Assembly (NCBI RefSeq): GCF_029168945.1
Contig: NC_083603.1
Location: forward strand, 33,763,396-33,827,395
Origin: Cannabis sativa
Lineage: Eukaryota > Streptophyta > Magnoliopsida > Rosales > Cannabaceae
Length of the DNA: 64,000 bases
Reading direction: 5' to 3'
The notes under the pieces were generated by a model. It saw only the letters and a list, made by a program, of their open reading frames with translations. It was not told the origin of the DNA and searched no databases. Shown here piece by piece: positions 22,031 to 33,456 of this stretch (its first letter is position 1; each line of letters begins with the position of its first letter). The translations under genes and the position numbers were made by a program.

Positions 22031-24285
22031 TGTAACACCCTAACTATCTTAGGCGTATTACGTGATTTTTAAACGTACTGTGCAGCTCGTTGCTAATCAA
22101 CGAGGTTTATGGAAAAACGTGATTAATTAAAATTTTGCTTTTTCATTAAACTTATAAACCATTTTACCAAAAAGTCTCGGGATCCCGATTTATAAAAATA
22201 TTTACAAACTTTTTAACTGTTCAACTTTTACATCAAAATGAAAGTCGTCTAACGACAGTTACAAAAAAATCTCAGCCCTGCTGTCCCGAGGATCGTACGC
22301 TCCAGGCCTAACCGCCCCGACATGTACAATCCCATAAGCTCGCTCACGGTCCATCAGCAACTGCCTTGCCTTTACCTACACATGAACGTAAACTGTGAGT
22401 CGACGGACTCAGTAAGAAAAGCATACTAATATCATACATAAAACTGACTGCCGTGTCCAACACGATACTGAGTCCCGCTACTGCCATGTCCAACATGGTA
22501 CTGAGCACTACTGCCATGTCCAACATGGTACTGAGTTTTGAACGTTCAGGGGACGGTACTATTGACAAGTATCCTCCTGATCGGTCGAACCGGTCATACT
22601 CCGGCTGCTGGTCATACTCCAGCCTGTACCGACGGGATAGGTCAATAGCACTGAACCACCAACCAGTGTCAGCCTGATCGGTCGAACCGGTCATACTCAT
22701 TCTTGGTCATACTCCGGCACATCGACGTGACAGGGTTGAGTGGTTCGAAGCCTAAATACATATCTAATGTAATCTAACAGGCTTCCTACATGCACGCTAA
22801 ACATGTAATCTACATATGCATACTGTTATACTAATCTTACCTGGATTCCGATTTCAGGTGTGCCGGTCAACCTGACTGGAACTGAAGCTGAACGGCGGAT
22901 TACTGGCTCCTAAACCATAAAAATCACAACGCTATAAGTGACACGCTAAATCACTTCCCGGGGACTAAAACTCGAAACTAAAAGTTTCCCTATCGATAAA
23001 AAGCATGGCAATACCCCTAAAAACCCAAAAACGAGGAAAACTAGGGTTCTGAAAAATCCCCCATCCGGAAGTCCGGTTGCCCAACCGAATTCCGGTTCAG
23101 GAAAAATCTGAACCCCCATCCGGAATTCCGGATGCTCAACCGGAATTCCGGTTCCTCGCAGGCAGCAACCAAAAATTCCCATATCTTGACCAATTCGAAC
23201 CCAATTGATCCCAAACTTTCCAGACCTGCTCTATAGGTCCCAAATGACAATTCTAGAGCATCAAACCTACCCAGAAATCCCACATGCAAAATTCACCATT
23301 AAAGACCAAGCTTTGAGTTCAAGAACTCAAACTTGGTTAAACCCACTAACATGCACCCTAGCCTAGTTAATTCTACTTAACTAAGCATAGAAATACCTCT
23401 GCAAACTAACAAAAACATCCAGCAATTATACAGAAACAAAACATGGCATTTTCTCACAAAAATCATCAATTTTCACATATAAATTAAAAGCTTGAACAAC
23501 CTAGCTACTCATGCTTCAAACAACTCATTTAACATCAAAAATCATGCTTTGAATCCATAAATTAACAACAAAATCACAGCAGCAAGAACATTTCACAATC
23601 ACATGCAATTTCATCCATTTTCATCATTTTTTTCAAGAAAAACAAGGAAAAGATTAAAGCCAAGAAATACCTTGATTAGAGACACACCACAAGCTGAAAT
23701 CTACAAGAATTTTGAAGAGAAAAAAACACCCTAGAAGCTGCCTCTAATGGCCGAATAGAGAGAGAGAGAGTTGAGAGAAAAAGCTTCCAATTTTTCTATA
23801 TTTTTTTTTTTTTTCCAAACTTAATGATTTTTGATAAAAAGGGAAAAACAACATTTAACATATACACTTAATCATTTCAGCCAAATAATCACTTAAACAA
23901 TTATTTATTTTCCATTTAATAAATCATAAAAGACAAAAATACTAATGGGGCAAAAAGACCATTTTGCCCCTCCACCATAAAATCATGAAAATCATACTAA
24001 AGGGGTATTTTTGGGACATTCTAAATTCCCGGCCATTCCCGACATTCCCAATGTCTAAACCCGTCCCCAAAATACTAACATACTAAGTTGTGATTTCTAC
24101 TGAGCCAAACGCCGAGTTCCAAAATACCGGACACCGGAAATGCGAAATATAAAAACTGCTGAAGACATAATTATGCATATCTGAATTCCATAAATAACAA
24201 TGATAAATTATTTAAATAGCTATAAATAATTTCCTGATTAACATAAATAACTGCTAATTTCCAAATTAACTAAGCGGGCTTTACA
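22031..24285 (-). repeat. Chromovirus 1 3' LTR
   Basis: 2255 bp; minus-strand ends TGTAAAGCCC...GGGTGTTACA. It contains three near-repeats of a small hairpin (CATGTCCAACATG type, about 22453-22533), GATCGGTCGAACCGGTC palindromes and CCGGAATTCCGG palindromes near 23117-23150. It differs from its partner mostly in the half nearest 22031. Confidence 0.95.
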
Positions 24286-24300
24286 ACTATCCCCCCCTTA
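24286..24300 (-). promoter_or_regulatory. Chromovirus 1 polypurine tract
   Basis: Minus-strand TAAGGGGGGGATAGT directly precedes the 3' LTR. The last pol codons (LLRGG and the TAG stop at 24289-24287) are encoded by the tract itself. Confidence 0.85.
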
Positions 24301-25943
24301 AAAGGATTTCGTCCCCGAAATCTAACCTGTATAACTCTGGATATTGAGCTCGCATATCTGATTCTAGCTCCCAGGTGGTTTCTTCCACCTTACTGTTTCT
24401 CCAGAGAATCTTGACCAACGCTATGGTCTTATTCCGAAGGACTTTATCCTTTCTATCCAGGATCTGCACTGGCTGTTCCTCATAGGACATATCTGACTGA
24501 AGCTGAAGGCTCTCATAACTGATTATATGAGAGGGGTCTGAAACGTATTTTCTCAACATTGAGACATGAAATACGTTGTGCACTGCTGATAAAGCTGGAG
24601 GCAATGCTAACCGATATGCCACTTGACCTATCTTCTCGAGAATCTCGAAAGGTCCTGTAAATCTAGGGCATAACTTGCCTCTTTTCCCGAAACGTTTAAT
24701 CCCCTTCATCGGAGATACTCGCAAAAACACATGGTCCCCTACTCGGAACTCAACATCTCGACGTTTCGGATCTGCGTAACTCTTCTGTCTGCTCTGGGAG
24801 GCAAGCATTCTAGCTTTAATCTTCTCTATTGCCTCATTGGTCCGCTGAACTGACTCCGGACCTAGATATTTCCTCTCCCCTGTCTCATCCCAGTGGATAG
24901 GGGATCTGCACTTCCTACCGTACAACAGTTCATAGGGTGCCATTCCTATCGTACTCTGATAACTGTTGTTGTACGAAAACTCTATTAACGGTAGGTATTT
25001 ATTCCATGAACCCTCAAAGTCCATAACACAGGCTCTCAGCATATCCTCCAATATCTGAATTGTCCTTTCGGACTGACCATCTGTCTGAGGATGAAATGCT
25101 GTACTGAATTTTAGCTTCGTACCCATTGCCCGTTGCAAACTCTGCCAAAATTTGGAGGTGAATTTCGGATCCCTGTCCGAAACTATAGACTTCGGTACCC
25201 CGTGAAGTCTCACTATCTCCCTGACGTATAATTCTGCCAACTGATCCACTGTAAACGTTGTCCTGACCGGCAGAAAATGAGCAGATTTCGTAAATCGATC
25301 CACCACTACCCAGATGGAGTCATACATACCCGTGGTCCTAGGTAACCCGACCACAAAATCCATCGTAATGTCCTCCCATTTCCATTCTGGTAGGGTTAGA
25401 GGCTGCAACAACCCTGCTGGTCTCTGATGTTCGGCCTTGATCTGCTGGCACGTGAGGCATCTCGATACGAATTCTACCAGATTCTTCTTCATACCGCTCC
25501 ACCAGAAGTACGGTTTCAAGTCTTGGTACATCTTGGTGGTGCCGGGATGTAGAGAATATGGAGTAGAATGAGCCTCCTCAAAGATCTCGTTCCTCAAGTC
25601 CACACTGTTCGGGACACAAACCCTGGCTTTATACAAAAGCATCCCCTTTGTCCGACAACGAAAAGTCCTTGGCTTGACCGACCAATACCTCATCTCGGAT
25701 CTTCACTAACTCCGGATCTGTCGTCTGAGCAACTTTTATTCTTTCTAACAGATCAGATTGCAGCGTTAAGTTGTGTAGCTGACCTACCACAAACTCAATG
25801 CTGGACCTGACCATATCCTCTGCTAGCTGAGGTGAGATCTGAACCATGCTAGCCACTTGCCCGGGACCCTTTCTGCTCAGGGCATCGGCCACTACGTTGG
25901 CTTTCCCGGGATGGTAAAGAATCTCACAATCATAGTCCTTCAC
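24287..25943 (-). pseudogene. pol: Chromovirus 1 RNase H end, integrase and chromodomain
   Basis: The frame 25943-25629 carries the RNase H tail ([22 protein letters not shown]); after a frameshift near 25690 the frame 25693-24287 (468 codons) holds integrase. Visible there: zinc-binding H42, H49, C79, C82; catalytic D112, D173 and E209 with the canonical 35-residue D-E spacing; the GPY/F-like region (RFTGPFEI...AYRLALPP) and a C-terminal chromodomain-like segment ([18 protein letters not shown]). Integrase inserts the cDNA, and such chromodomains are thought to guide chromoviruses to heterochromatin. The integrase itself looks intact; expression is blocked by upstream lesions. Confidence 0.93.
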
Positions 25944-27656
25944 TAATTCCTACCAACGCCTTTGTCTCATGTTCAAATCTTTCTGAGTAAAGAAATACTT
26001 GAGACTTTTATGGTCGGTGTAGATCTCGCACTTCTCACCATACAAGTAATGCCGCCAAATCTTCAGTGCAAAAACCACTGCGGCCAATTCTAAATCATGA
26101 GTCGGGTATCGCTGTTCATAATCCTTTAACTGACGGGAGGCGTAAGCGATAACCCGATCGGCTTGCATCAATACGCAACCCAAACCTTGTTTGGATGCGT
26201 CACAATAGACCACGAACTTCTCCTCGTCCGAAGGCAAAGCTAGTACCGGAGCAGTAATCAACCTCTGTTTCAGCTCCTGAAAACTAGCTTCGCATTTATC
26301 TGACCAGATAAATCGCTGATTCTTCTTTGTAAGCTCGGTGAGGGGCATTGAAATTTTAGAGAACCCCTCCACGAACCTACGGTAGTACCCAGCTAACCCC
26401 AAGAAGCTTCTGATCTCTGTCACTGTCTTCGGTCTCGGCCAATCCCTGACGGATTCAATCTTCCCGGGATCCACCTTGATCCCATCTTTACTCACAATGT
26501 GCCCTAGGAAGGACACCTGAGACAACCAGAACTCACATTTCTTGAACTTGGCGTAGAGTCTATGTTCTCGCAGTCGTTGCAGTACCATCTGGAGGTGTAA
26601 TTCATGCTCCTCTTCTGACTGAGAGTACACGAGGATGTCGTCGATAAACACAATCACACAGATATCGAGGAAATCCTTGAATACCCTATTCATCAGGTCC
26701 ATGAATGCTGCAGGAGCATTGGTTAGTCCAAATGACATAACCAGGAACTCGTAGTGTCCATACCTAGTGCGGAAAGCCGTCTTTGGAATGTCCTCCTCTC
26801 GGATCCTCAACTGATGATAACCCGAACGGAGATCAATCTTAGAGAAGACCGTCTTCCCCTGAAGCTGATCGAACAAGTCATCGATCCTAGGTAATGGATA
26901 TTTGTTCTTCACCGTCAGCTTGTTCAACTCTCTGTAGTCGATGCACATCCTCATAGATCCATCCTTCTTCTTGACGAACAAAACCGGGGCTCCCCAAGGT
27001 GACACCTTTGGTAGAATGAACCCTAGGTCAAGCAACCCTTGGAGCTGAATCTTCAATTCCTTAAGTTCAGCTGGAGCCATCCTATACGGGGCTTTGGAAA
27101 CCGGATCCACCCCTGGTGCCAAGTCAATCACGAAGTCAATCTCCCGATGAGGTGGTAACCCTGGAAGTTCTTCGGGAAATACGTCCAAAAATTCCCGAAC
27201 CACTCTGATATCCTCTGGCCGAATGGTGTCTGGCCGAGTGGTGTCCACCACCACGGCCAGAAACCCTAAGCACCCACCGTGCAATAATTCTCTCGCTGAC
27301 ATAGCCGAGATCACCGGATCCGAGATCCCACGAACCGAACCCACAAACACGAACGGTTCTTCACTTTCCGGTTGGAAGACCACCATCTTCCTCTTACAGT
27401 CAATGCTCGCCGAATATTTAGATAGGAAATCCATTCCTAAAATAATATCAAATTCGACTAAGCTCATCTCTATCAGATCAGCGCTTAACTCTCTACCATC
27501 TATCCTGATCGGCATAGACCTAATCCACCTATTGGAGATAACCAATTCTCCGCTGTGTAACGGGGTTCCAAACCCACGACTCATATCTATCAAAGGGTCT
27601 ACCCAACTTACTAAAGACTGCGGCCGCCACATAAGAACGTGTAGCCCCGTAATCAA
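25944..27656 (-). pseudogene. pol: Chromovirus 1 protease end, reverse transcriptase and RNase H
   Basis: 568 open codons. Residues 1-90 are the protease C-terminal half ([12 protein letters not shown]); RT spans about 190-385 with catalytic D275 ([12 protein letters not shown]) and D339/D340 ([10 protein letters not shown]); connection to about 465; RNase H from about 480 with D486 (YCDASKQG), E523 and D548 (YTDHKSL). The frame ends at a TAG in place of the Leu codon that chromovirus 2 has at the same point, followed immediately by in-frame RNase H sequence, so a single nonsense change separates the two blocks. Confidence 0.94.
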
Positions 27657-28964
27657 ACGACCGAATAAAACGAGTCGTTAATAAGAATCTGACCTGTAAC
27701 AACTGATGGGCTGGCATCTGCATCAGCCTGCGTGATGGCGAATACCACAGGCCGGAGTGGGTATCGGCCGGAGCTCTCGGTGCCTCCGGCCGAGCCCGGG
27801 GACATTCCCTCTTGAAGTGCCCGGGCATGCCACAATGAAAGCATCCCCGCCTTGCACTCTCCCCGATGGTGCCTCTCTTGCGGCTAGGGCACTCGGGGTA
27901 GGAGAAGCGAGTCTCATTACCACCGGGACGACTCCTCTCGTTCGGTTCCCCGAACCTCTTGTTCGACTCGAGCCGCCGAAGCGGTGGGTGCCCTCTTCCT
28001 CTGATCAATGGCCGAACCACTACTCCCCCTGCTGAAGCCTGATGCAGGAGGGGTAGGAGCTCCGCCACCAACCGGAGTACTAGCTGACTCTGACATGCAC
28101 CCCACTGCGCCCTCAGCTCGCAGTGCCTTCTCCACCATCTGAGCGTAGGTGGTGCTGTCGTCGATGGTAATCATCAGGTCATGCCTGATCTTGGGATTCA
28201 ACCCGTCCAGATACTTCTCCTTCCTGCTGAAGTCGGTCGGCACAATTCCCGAGGCTAACCTCGCCAACCGGTCAAACTGAGTAGTATACTCAGTGACACT
28301 CATGTTCTCTCGCTGGGTCAGGTGAACGAATTCCTTTCTCTTGGCGCTTCTAACCGCCTCATTGTAGTACTTCGTGTTGAAGAGTTCCTGGAACCTCTCC
28401 CAAGTCATGGTGGTGACATCGTGAATCTGAGACACCATGTCCCACCATACCAGGGCATCCTCACAGAACCGAAATGTGGCGCACACCACTCGTCGTTGCG
28501 GTGACACCCATGAAGTTCAAGATTCTCGTGATCACCGTAAGCCACTGCTCGGCTTTCGACACATCCGGACCTCCCGGGAATACGGAGGTGCTTGCTTCCG
28601 AACCGCTCATATAAAGGTTCCAATGCGGGGCCGCCACTACCATCTCGGCACAGGCGGCAGGCGGTGTGCCGCCGGAACTGCGGCACCGGCTGCGGGAGCA
28701 CCTGGCTGTCTCAACCTCTGAATCTCGAGGTCGTGCTCTTCGATTCTGGCTTGCAACTCCGCAAACCGTAACTCCCGGTTCGGGGCTCCACGATCGAGGC
28801 GGGGAGCACTGGGCAGCCTGTGGCGGGTTCTCATCACCCCGACCACGAGCCCTGCCTCGGGGACCTCTACCTCGGCCCCTAGCAGGTGGGGGAAACCAAG
28901 CTCCCTCTCCCTGATTCGACCCCACTGAGTTGCCTCGACTCCTGGTAGTCCGCCTGGCGTCCAT
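27540..28964 (-). pseudogene. gag: Chromovirus 1 Gag and start of protease, frameshifted
   Basis: The likely start is the ATG at 28964 (MDARRTTRSRG), 283 bp after the LTR. An Arg/Gly-rich N-terminus is followed by a short coiled segment (ELQARIEEHDLEIQRLR), the retrotransposon Gag domain (WWDMVSQ...TWERFQELF...YTTQFDRLARL, frame 28507-27917) and a zinc knuckle (CFHCGMPGHFKRECP, frame 28071-27529). The protease active-site region reads [11 protein letters not shown], with Tyr where Ser or Thr is expected. These parts lie in different frames, with at least five frame changes in 1.4 kb, far more than in pol. Confidence 0.85.
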
Positions 28965-29230
28965 CTAGTTAGAACCGCCTGCGAAACCAAGAGTTGGCAT
29001 ATCAGGTCGTATTCAAGGCGAGCTTACTAATGCCGCTTAATTTGGAAATTAGAAATGAAACATGCGCCTATTCTACTATCAGGCTACTAACATGCTTCCT
29101 AACAGGCTTTTCTTTTTCATAACTGAATAAAATAAACTACTAAAGCAATAAAGGCTTACTGAACCGTGAACCGAGCTAGCTGGCGATGATGATTGTACAT
29201 GTCGTGACGATCTTCGGAAGACAACACAGC

Positions 29231-29243
29231 GGCTACGATACCA
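29231..29243 (-). promoter_or_regulatory. Chromovirus 1 primer-binding site
   Basis: Minus-strand TGGTATCGTAGCC, three bases after the LTR end, resembles the initiator-Met-tRNA PBS used by chromoviruses. Confidence 0.85.
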
Positions 29244-29246
29244 AAT

Positions 29247-31495
29247 TGTAACACCCTAACTATCTTAGGCGTATTACGTGATTTTTAAACGTCTTGTGCA
29301 GCTCGTTGCTAATCAACGAGGTTTATGGAAAAACGTGATTAATTAAAATTTTGCTTTTTCATTAAACTTATAAACCATTTTACCAAAAAGTCTCGGGATC
29401 CCGATTTATAAAAATATTTACAAACTTTTTAACTGTTCAACTTTTACATCAAAATGAAAGTCGTCTAACGACAGTTACAAAAAAATCTCACCTGGTCCCG
29501 AGGATCGTACGCTCCAGCCTAACCGCCCCGACATGTACAATCCCATAAGCTCGCTCACGGTCCATCGGCAATCGCCTTGCCTTTACCTACACATGAACGT
29601 AAGCGTGAGTCGACAGACTCAGTAAGAAAAGCATACTAATATCATACATAAAACCGATCGCCGTGTCCAACACGATGCGAGTCCCGCTACCGCCATGTCC
29701 AACATGGTGCCGACCACTACCGCCATGTCCAACATGGTGCGAGTTTTGAACGTTCGGGGGACGGTACTATTGACAAGTCTCCTCCTGATCGGTCGAACCG
29801 GTCATACTCATTCTTGGTCATACTCCGGCTGTCTGCAGACGGGATAGGTCAATAGCACTGAACCACCAACCAGTGTCAGCCTGATCGGTCGAGCCGGTCA
29901 TACTCGAGCTGCTTGGTCATACTCCGGCTTGTACCGACGTGACAGGGTTGAGTGGTTCGAAGCCTAAATACATATCTAATGTAATCTAACAGGCTTCCTA
30001 CATGCACGCTAAACATGTAATCTACATATGCATCTTGTTATACTAATCTTACACGGATTCCGATTTCGGGTGTGGTCAACCCGACCGGAATCGAAGCTGA
30101 ACGGCGGATTACTGGCTCCTAAACCATAAAAATCACAACGCTATAAGTGACACGCTAAATCACTTCCCGGGGACTAAAACTCGAAACTAAAAGTTTCCCT
30201 ATCGATAAAAAGCATGGCAATACCCCTAAAAACCCAAAAACGAGGAAAACTAGGGTTCTGAAAAATCCCCCCATCCGGAAGTCCGGTTGCCCAACCGGAA
30301 TTCCGGTTCTGGGAAAATCTGAACCCCCATCCGAATTCCGGATGCTCAACCGAATTCCGGTTCCTCGCGACGACAACCAAAAATTCCCATATCTTGACCA
30401 ATTCGAACCCAATTGATCCCAAACTTTCCGGACACCTTTCTATGGGTCCCAAATGACAATTCTAGAGCATCAAACCTACCCAGAAATCCCACATGCAAAA
30501 TTCACCATTAAAGACCAAGCTTTGAGTTCAAGAACTCAAACTTGGTTAAACCCACTAACATGCACCCTAGCCTAGTTAATTCTACTTAACTAAGCATAGA
30601 AATACCTCTGCAAACTAACAAAAACATCCAGCAATTATACAGAAACAAAACATGGCATTTTCTCACAAAAATCATCAATTTTCACATATAAATTAAAAGC
30701 TTGAACAACCTAGCTACTCATGCTTCAAACAACTCATTTAACATCAAAAATCATGCTTTGAATCCATAAATTAACAACAAAATCACAGCAGCAAGAACAT
30801 TTCACAATCACATGCAATTTCATCCATTTTCATCATTTTTTTCAAGAAAAACAAGGAAAAGATTAAAGCCAAGAAATACCTTGATTAGAGACACACCACA
30901 AGCTGAAATCTACAAGAATTTTGAAGAGAAAAAAACACCCTAGAAGCTGCCTCTAATGGCCGAATAGAGAGAGAGAGAGTTGAGAGAAAAAGCTTCCAAT
31001 TTTTCTATATTTTTTTTTTTTTTTCCAAACTTAATGATTTTTGATAAAAAGGGAAAAACAACATTTAACATATACACTTAATCATTTCAGCCAAATAATC
31101 ACTTAAACAATTATTTATTTTCCATTTAATAAATCATAAAAGACAAAAATACTAATGGGGCAAAAAGACCATTTTGCCCCTCCACCATAAAATCATGAAA
31201 ATCATACTAAAGGGGTATTTTTGGGACATTCTAAATTCCCGGCCATTCCCGACATTCCCAATGTCTAAACCCGTCCCCAAAATACTAACATACTAAGTTG
31301 TGATTTCTACTGAGCCAAACGACGAGTTCCAAAATACCGGACACCGGAAATGCGAAATATAAAAACTGCTGAAGACATAATTATGCATATCTGAATTCCA
31401 TAAATAACAATGATAAATTATTTAAATAGCTATAAATAATTTCCTGATTAACATAAATAACTGCTAATTTCCAAATTAACTAAGCGGGCTTTACA
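29247..31495 (-). repeat. Chromovirus 1 5' LTR
   Basis: 2249 bp, homologous along its length to 22031-24285, TG...CA ends. The half nearest 31495 is nearly identical to its partner. The half nearest 29247 carries many small differences clustered at CG, CTG and CAG sites. Confidence 0.95.
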
Positions 31496-31500
31496 GAGAT

Positions 31501-33456
31501 GAACTACTTTCAGTGGATATAGGCATATTAACTCTTTGCAGAGATTGATCTTTTCAAATCCACTATGAACAAGATACAAATGCCATAGATTAAAAAAAAA
31601 GTGGTAGTGTCTATTGATGACATAGGTTTAGTTGTATCAAAGAGTTCTTAGAATACTGCAAGTGGATCCTGGTCACAGAATACCTAACTCATATTCCATA
31701 CAGTTTTAATCCATTAATAGAAGATGGATATTAACCACTTTAGAAAGTATAACTGTATTGTATTCTGGAATTAGAAATATAAGAAAATTTCTATTTGGAA
31801 TCTAAAATTAAAGTCAAAGACTTTAATTTTAATTAAATACAAGAAAATACATATAGTTTAGCTTAGAAAATACATATAGTTTAGCTTAGAATAAAAAATT
31901 CTTTAAACTATAATTTTCTTAAATTAATTTCAAAATAAATAAAATTAATTATGTTGCTAATCAATTTTATTTGGTTAAACTAGTTTAATTAACCTAGTAC
32001 AGTTATTCAAATCAGGCAAATGGGCCTTCACAATTGGGGTAGTTCATGTGAGGGGGTGCTGGGTTCAGTATGTCGTACCCACTACTATGGCTCCCAAATC
32101 TCACACAAGGCCCAAAAGAGAGGAATTTAACCTTAATAAGAACAACTGTTATTAATTGAATAGGCCCAAAAACTAAATGGGCCTAAATAAAATCTATCAA
32201 GAACTATGATAATTTATTTTAGCAACAACAACCTATATGCATCTATAATAAAATTAAACACATAGGCTCACACAGGCACACTTTGGATGGGTCCTATCAT
32301 GTTGCTAGGTCATACACAGATGAAAGAAGATTGTAAATATACCTGTTACAAATTATTATCTTGACCAAGGGAGCCATCAGATCAATAGATCTGGCAAAAG
32401 TTAACCATGGCTATTTGCAATCAAGTAATAATAGGTTTTGAAAACTTACACACAAGCTAAAACACATACTCCTACAACAAGGTTAGCTGGATAGATGGAT
32501 GTAGGATTTATTTAATTTTAAATTAAATTATTAATTTCGAAATAATTAATTAAATAAAAAAATATTTATTTTTCGAAAATTAAAAAAAATAAAAAAAAAT
32601 TCGAAAATTTAAAGAAAATTTAAATTTAAAATTAAACCTACAATTTTGAAAAATTAGGTTTCAACCAACCTAAATATCATTTCAAAATTTGCTAACTACT
32701 TTTAAAATTTAAATATTTTATAAATAAAAATTAAATAAAAAATTAGAAAAGATAAATGAATATCTTTTTCAGATTTTAAATGTAATTTAAGTAAATAAAA
32801 TAACAAAATTTAAAAGTTAGCAAAATATCTTACATCCTTTAAAAATTACATGATTATAGTTATCTTATTTTAAATTTAAATAAGGTCAATTTATTAAAAA
32901 AAAAAATAATTTAAAATATTTTAAATCTGACCTTAAATTTAAAAATAAGATAAGATATAATCAAATTTTAAAATAAGATATATTATTAAGCAAAAAGATA
33001 GATACTAACTATTTTCAAATTCAAATTACACTAATATCTTGAATTAAATTTAAAAAATATTAAATTAATTCAAAATGATAATTAGAATTGAATTAGGAAT
33101 AGTAATAGTATAAATACAGAACTACACAAAAAATCGGAAGTTAATTCCATGAAAAAGCATGAAAAAACGAAGAAAAACGAAAAAATTGTGACCTGTACGG
33201 ACAGTTTTCGCGATCGCAGGAAAATTTCAACACAGCTCCAATTTTTCTGAATCTTCAAAAAATCATAACTAATTCAAATTAAATCGAAATTGAGTTCTGT
33301 AAAAAAGTAACTTGCTTAATTTTTTTCATACTATCCAATAAAAATAATTCCAGAAACAGAATCACAATTATTTTTCACGAAAATTCACAAACAAACAATC
33401 GTTTTAAAGTCCAAATTTCTTGCAAGTAAATCAATTACCATGGCTCTGAGGCCAGT
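31501..33456 (-). mobile_element. E3 interior, 5' part (leader and pre-integrase remnant)
   Basis: From 33456 leftwards: PBS, then about 1.5 kb of AT-rich leader matching E1 (1-1671), then about 400 bp (31501-31900) matching E4 near 60250-60580, the degraded GAG-pre-integrase region. Compared with E4, about 2 kb between these parts is missing. No open frame. A 26-bp direct duplication lies near 31852-31890. Confidence 0.8.
33438..33454 (-). promoter_or_regulatory. E3 primer-binding site
   Basis: Minus-strand TGGCCTCAGAGCCATGG, identical to the E1 PBS and two bases from the LTR. Confidence 0.8.

Larger units (their letters stand above)
22031..31495 (-). mobile_element. Chromovirus 1 (Tekay/Del-like Ty3/gypsy), inserted in E3
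   Basis: 9465-bp element with paired 2.25-kb LTRs, PBS, gag-pol and PPT, flanked by a perfect 5-bp target duplication GAGAT (22026-22030 and 31496-31500). The E3 sequence resumes exactly across the site, as the uninterrupted E4 homologue near 60580 shows. Pol order PR-RT-RNaseH-IN with a chromodomain-like C-terminus fits the Tekay/Del clade. It is broken by one nonsense codon and several frameshifts. Confidence 0.96.

Noticed and set aside
22344..23289. Several 74-118-codon frames in both strands of the chromovirus 1 LTR
   Set aside because: Arise from GC-rich repeats in the LTR; partly duplicated in the other LTR; no known domain.
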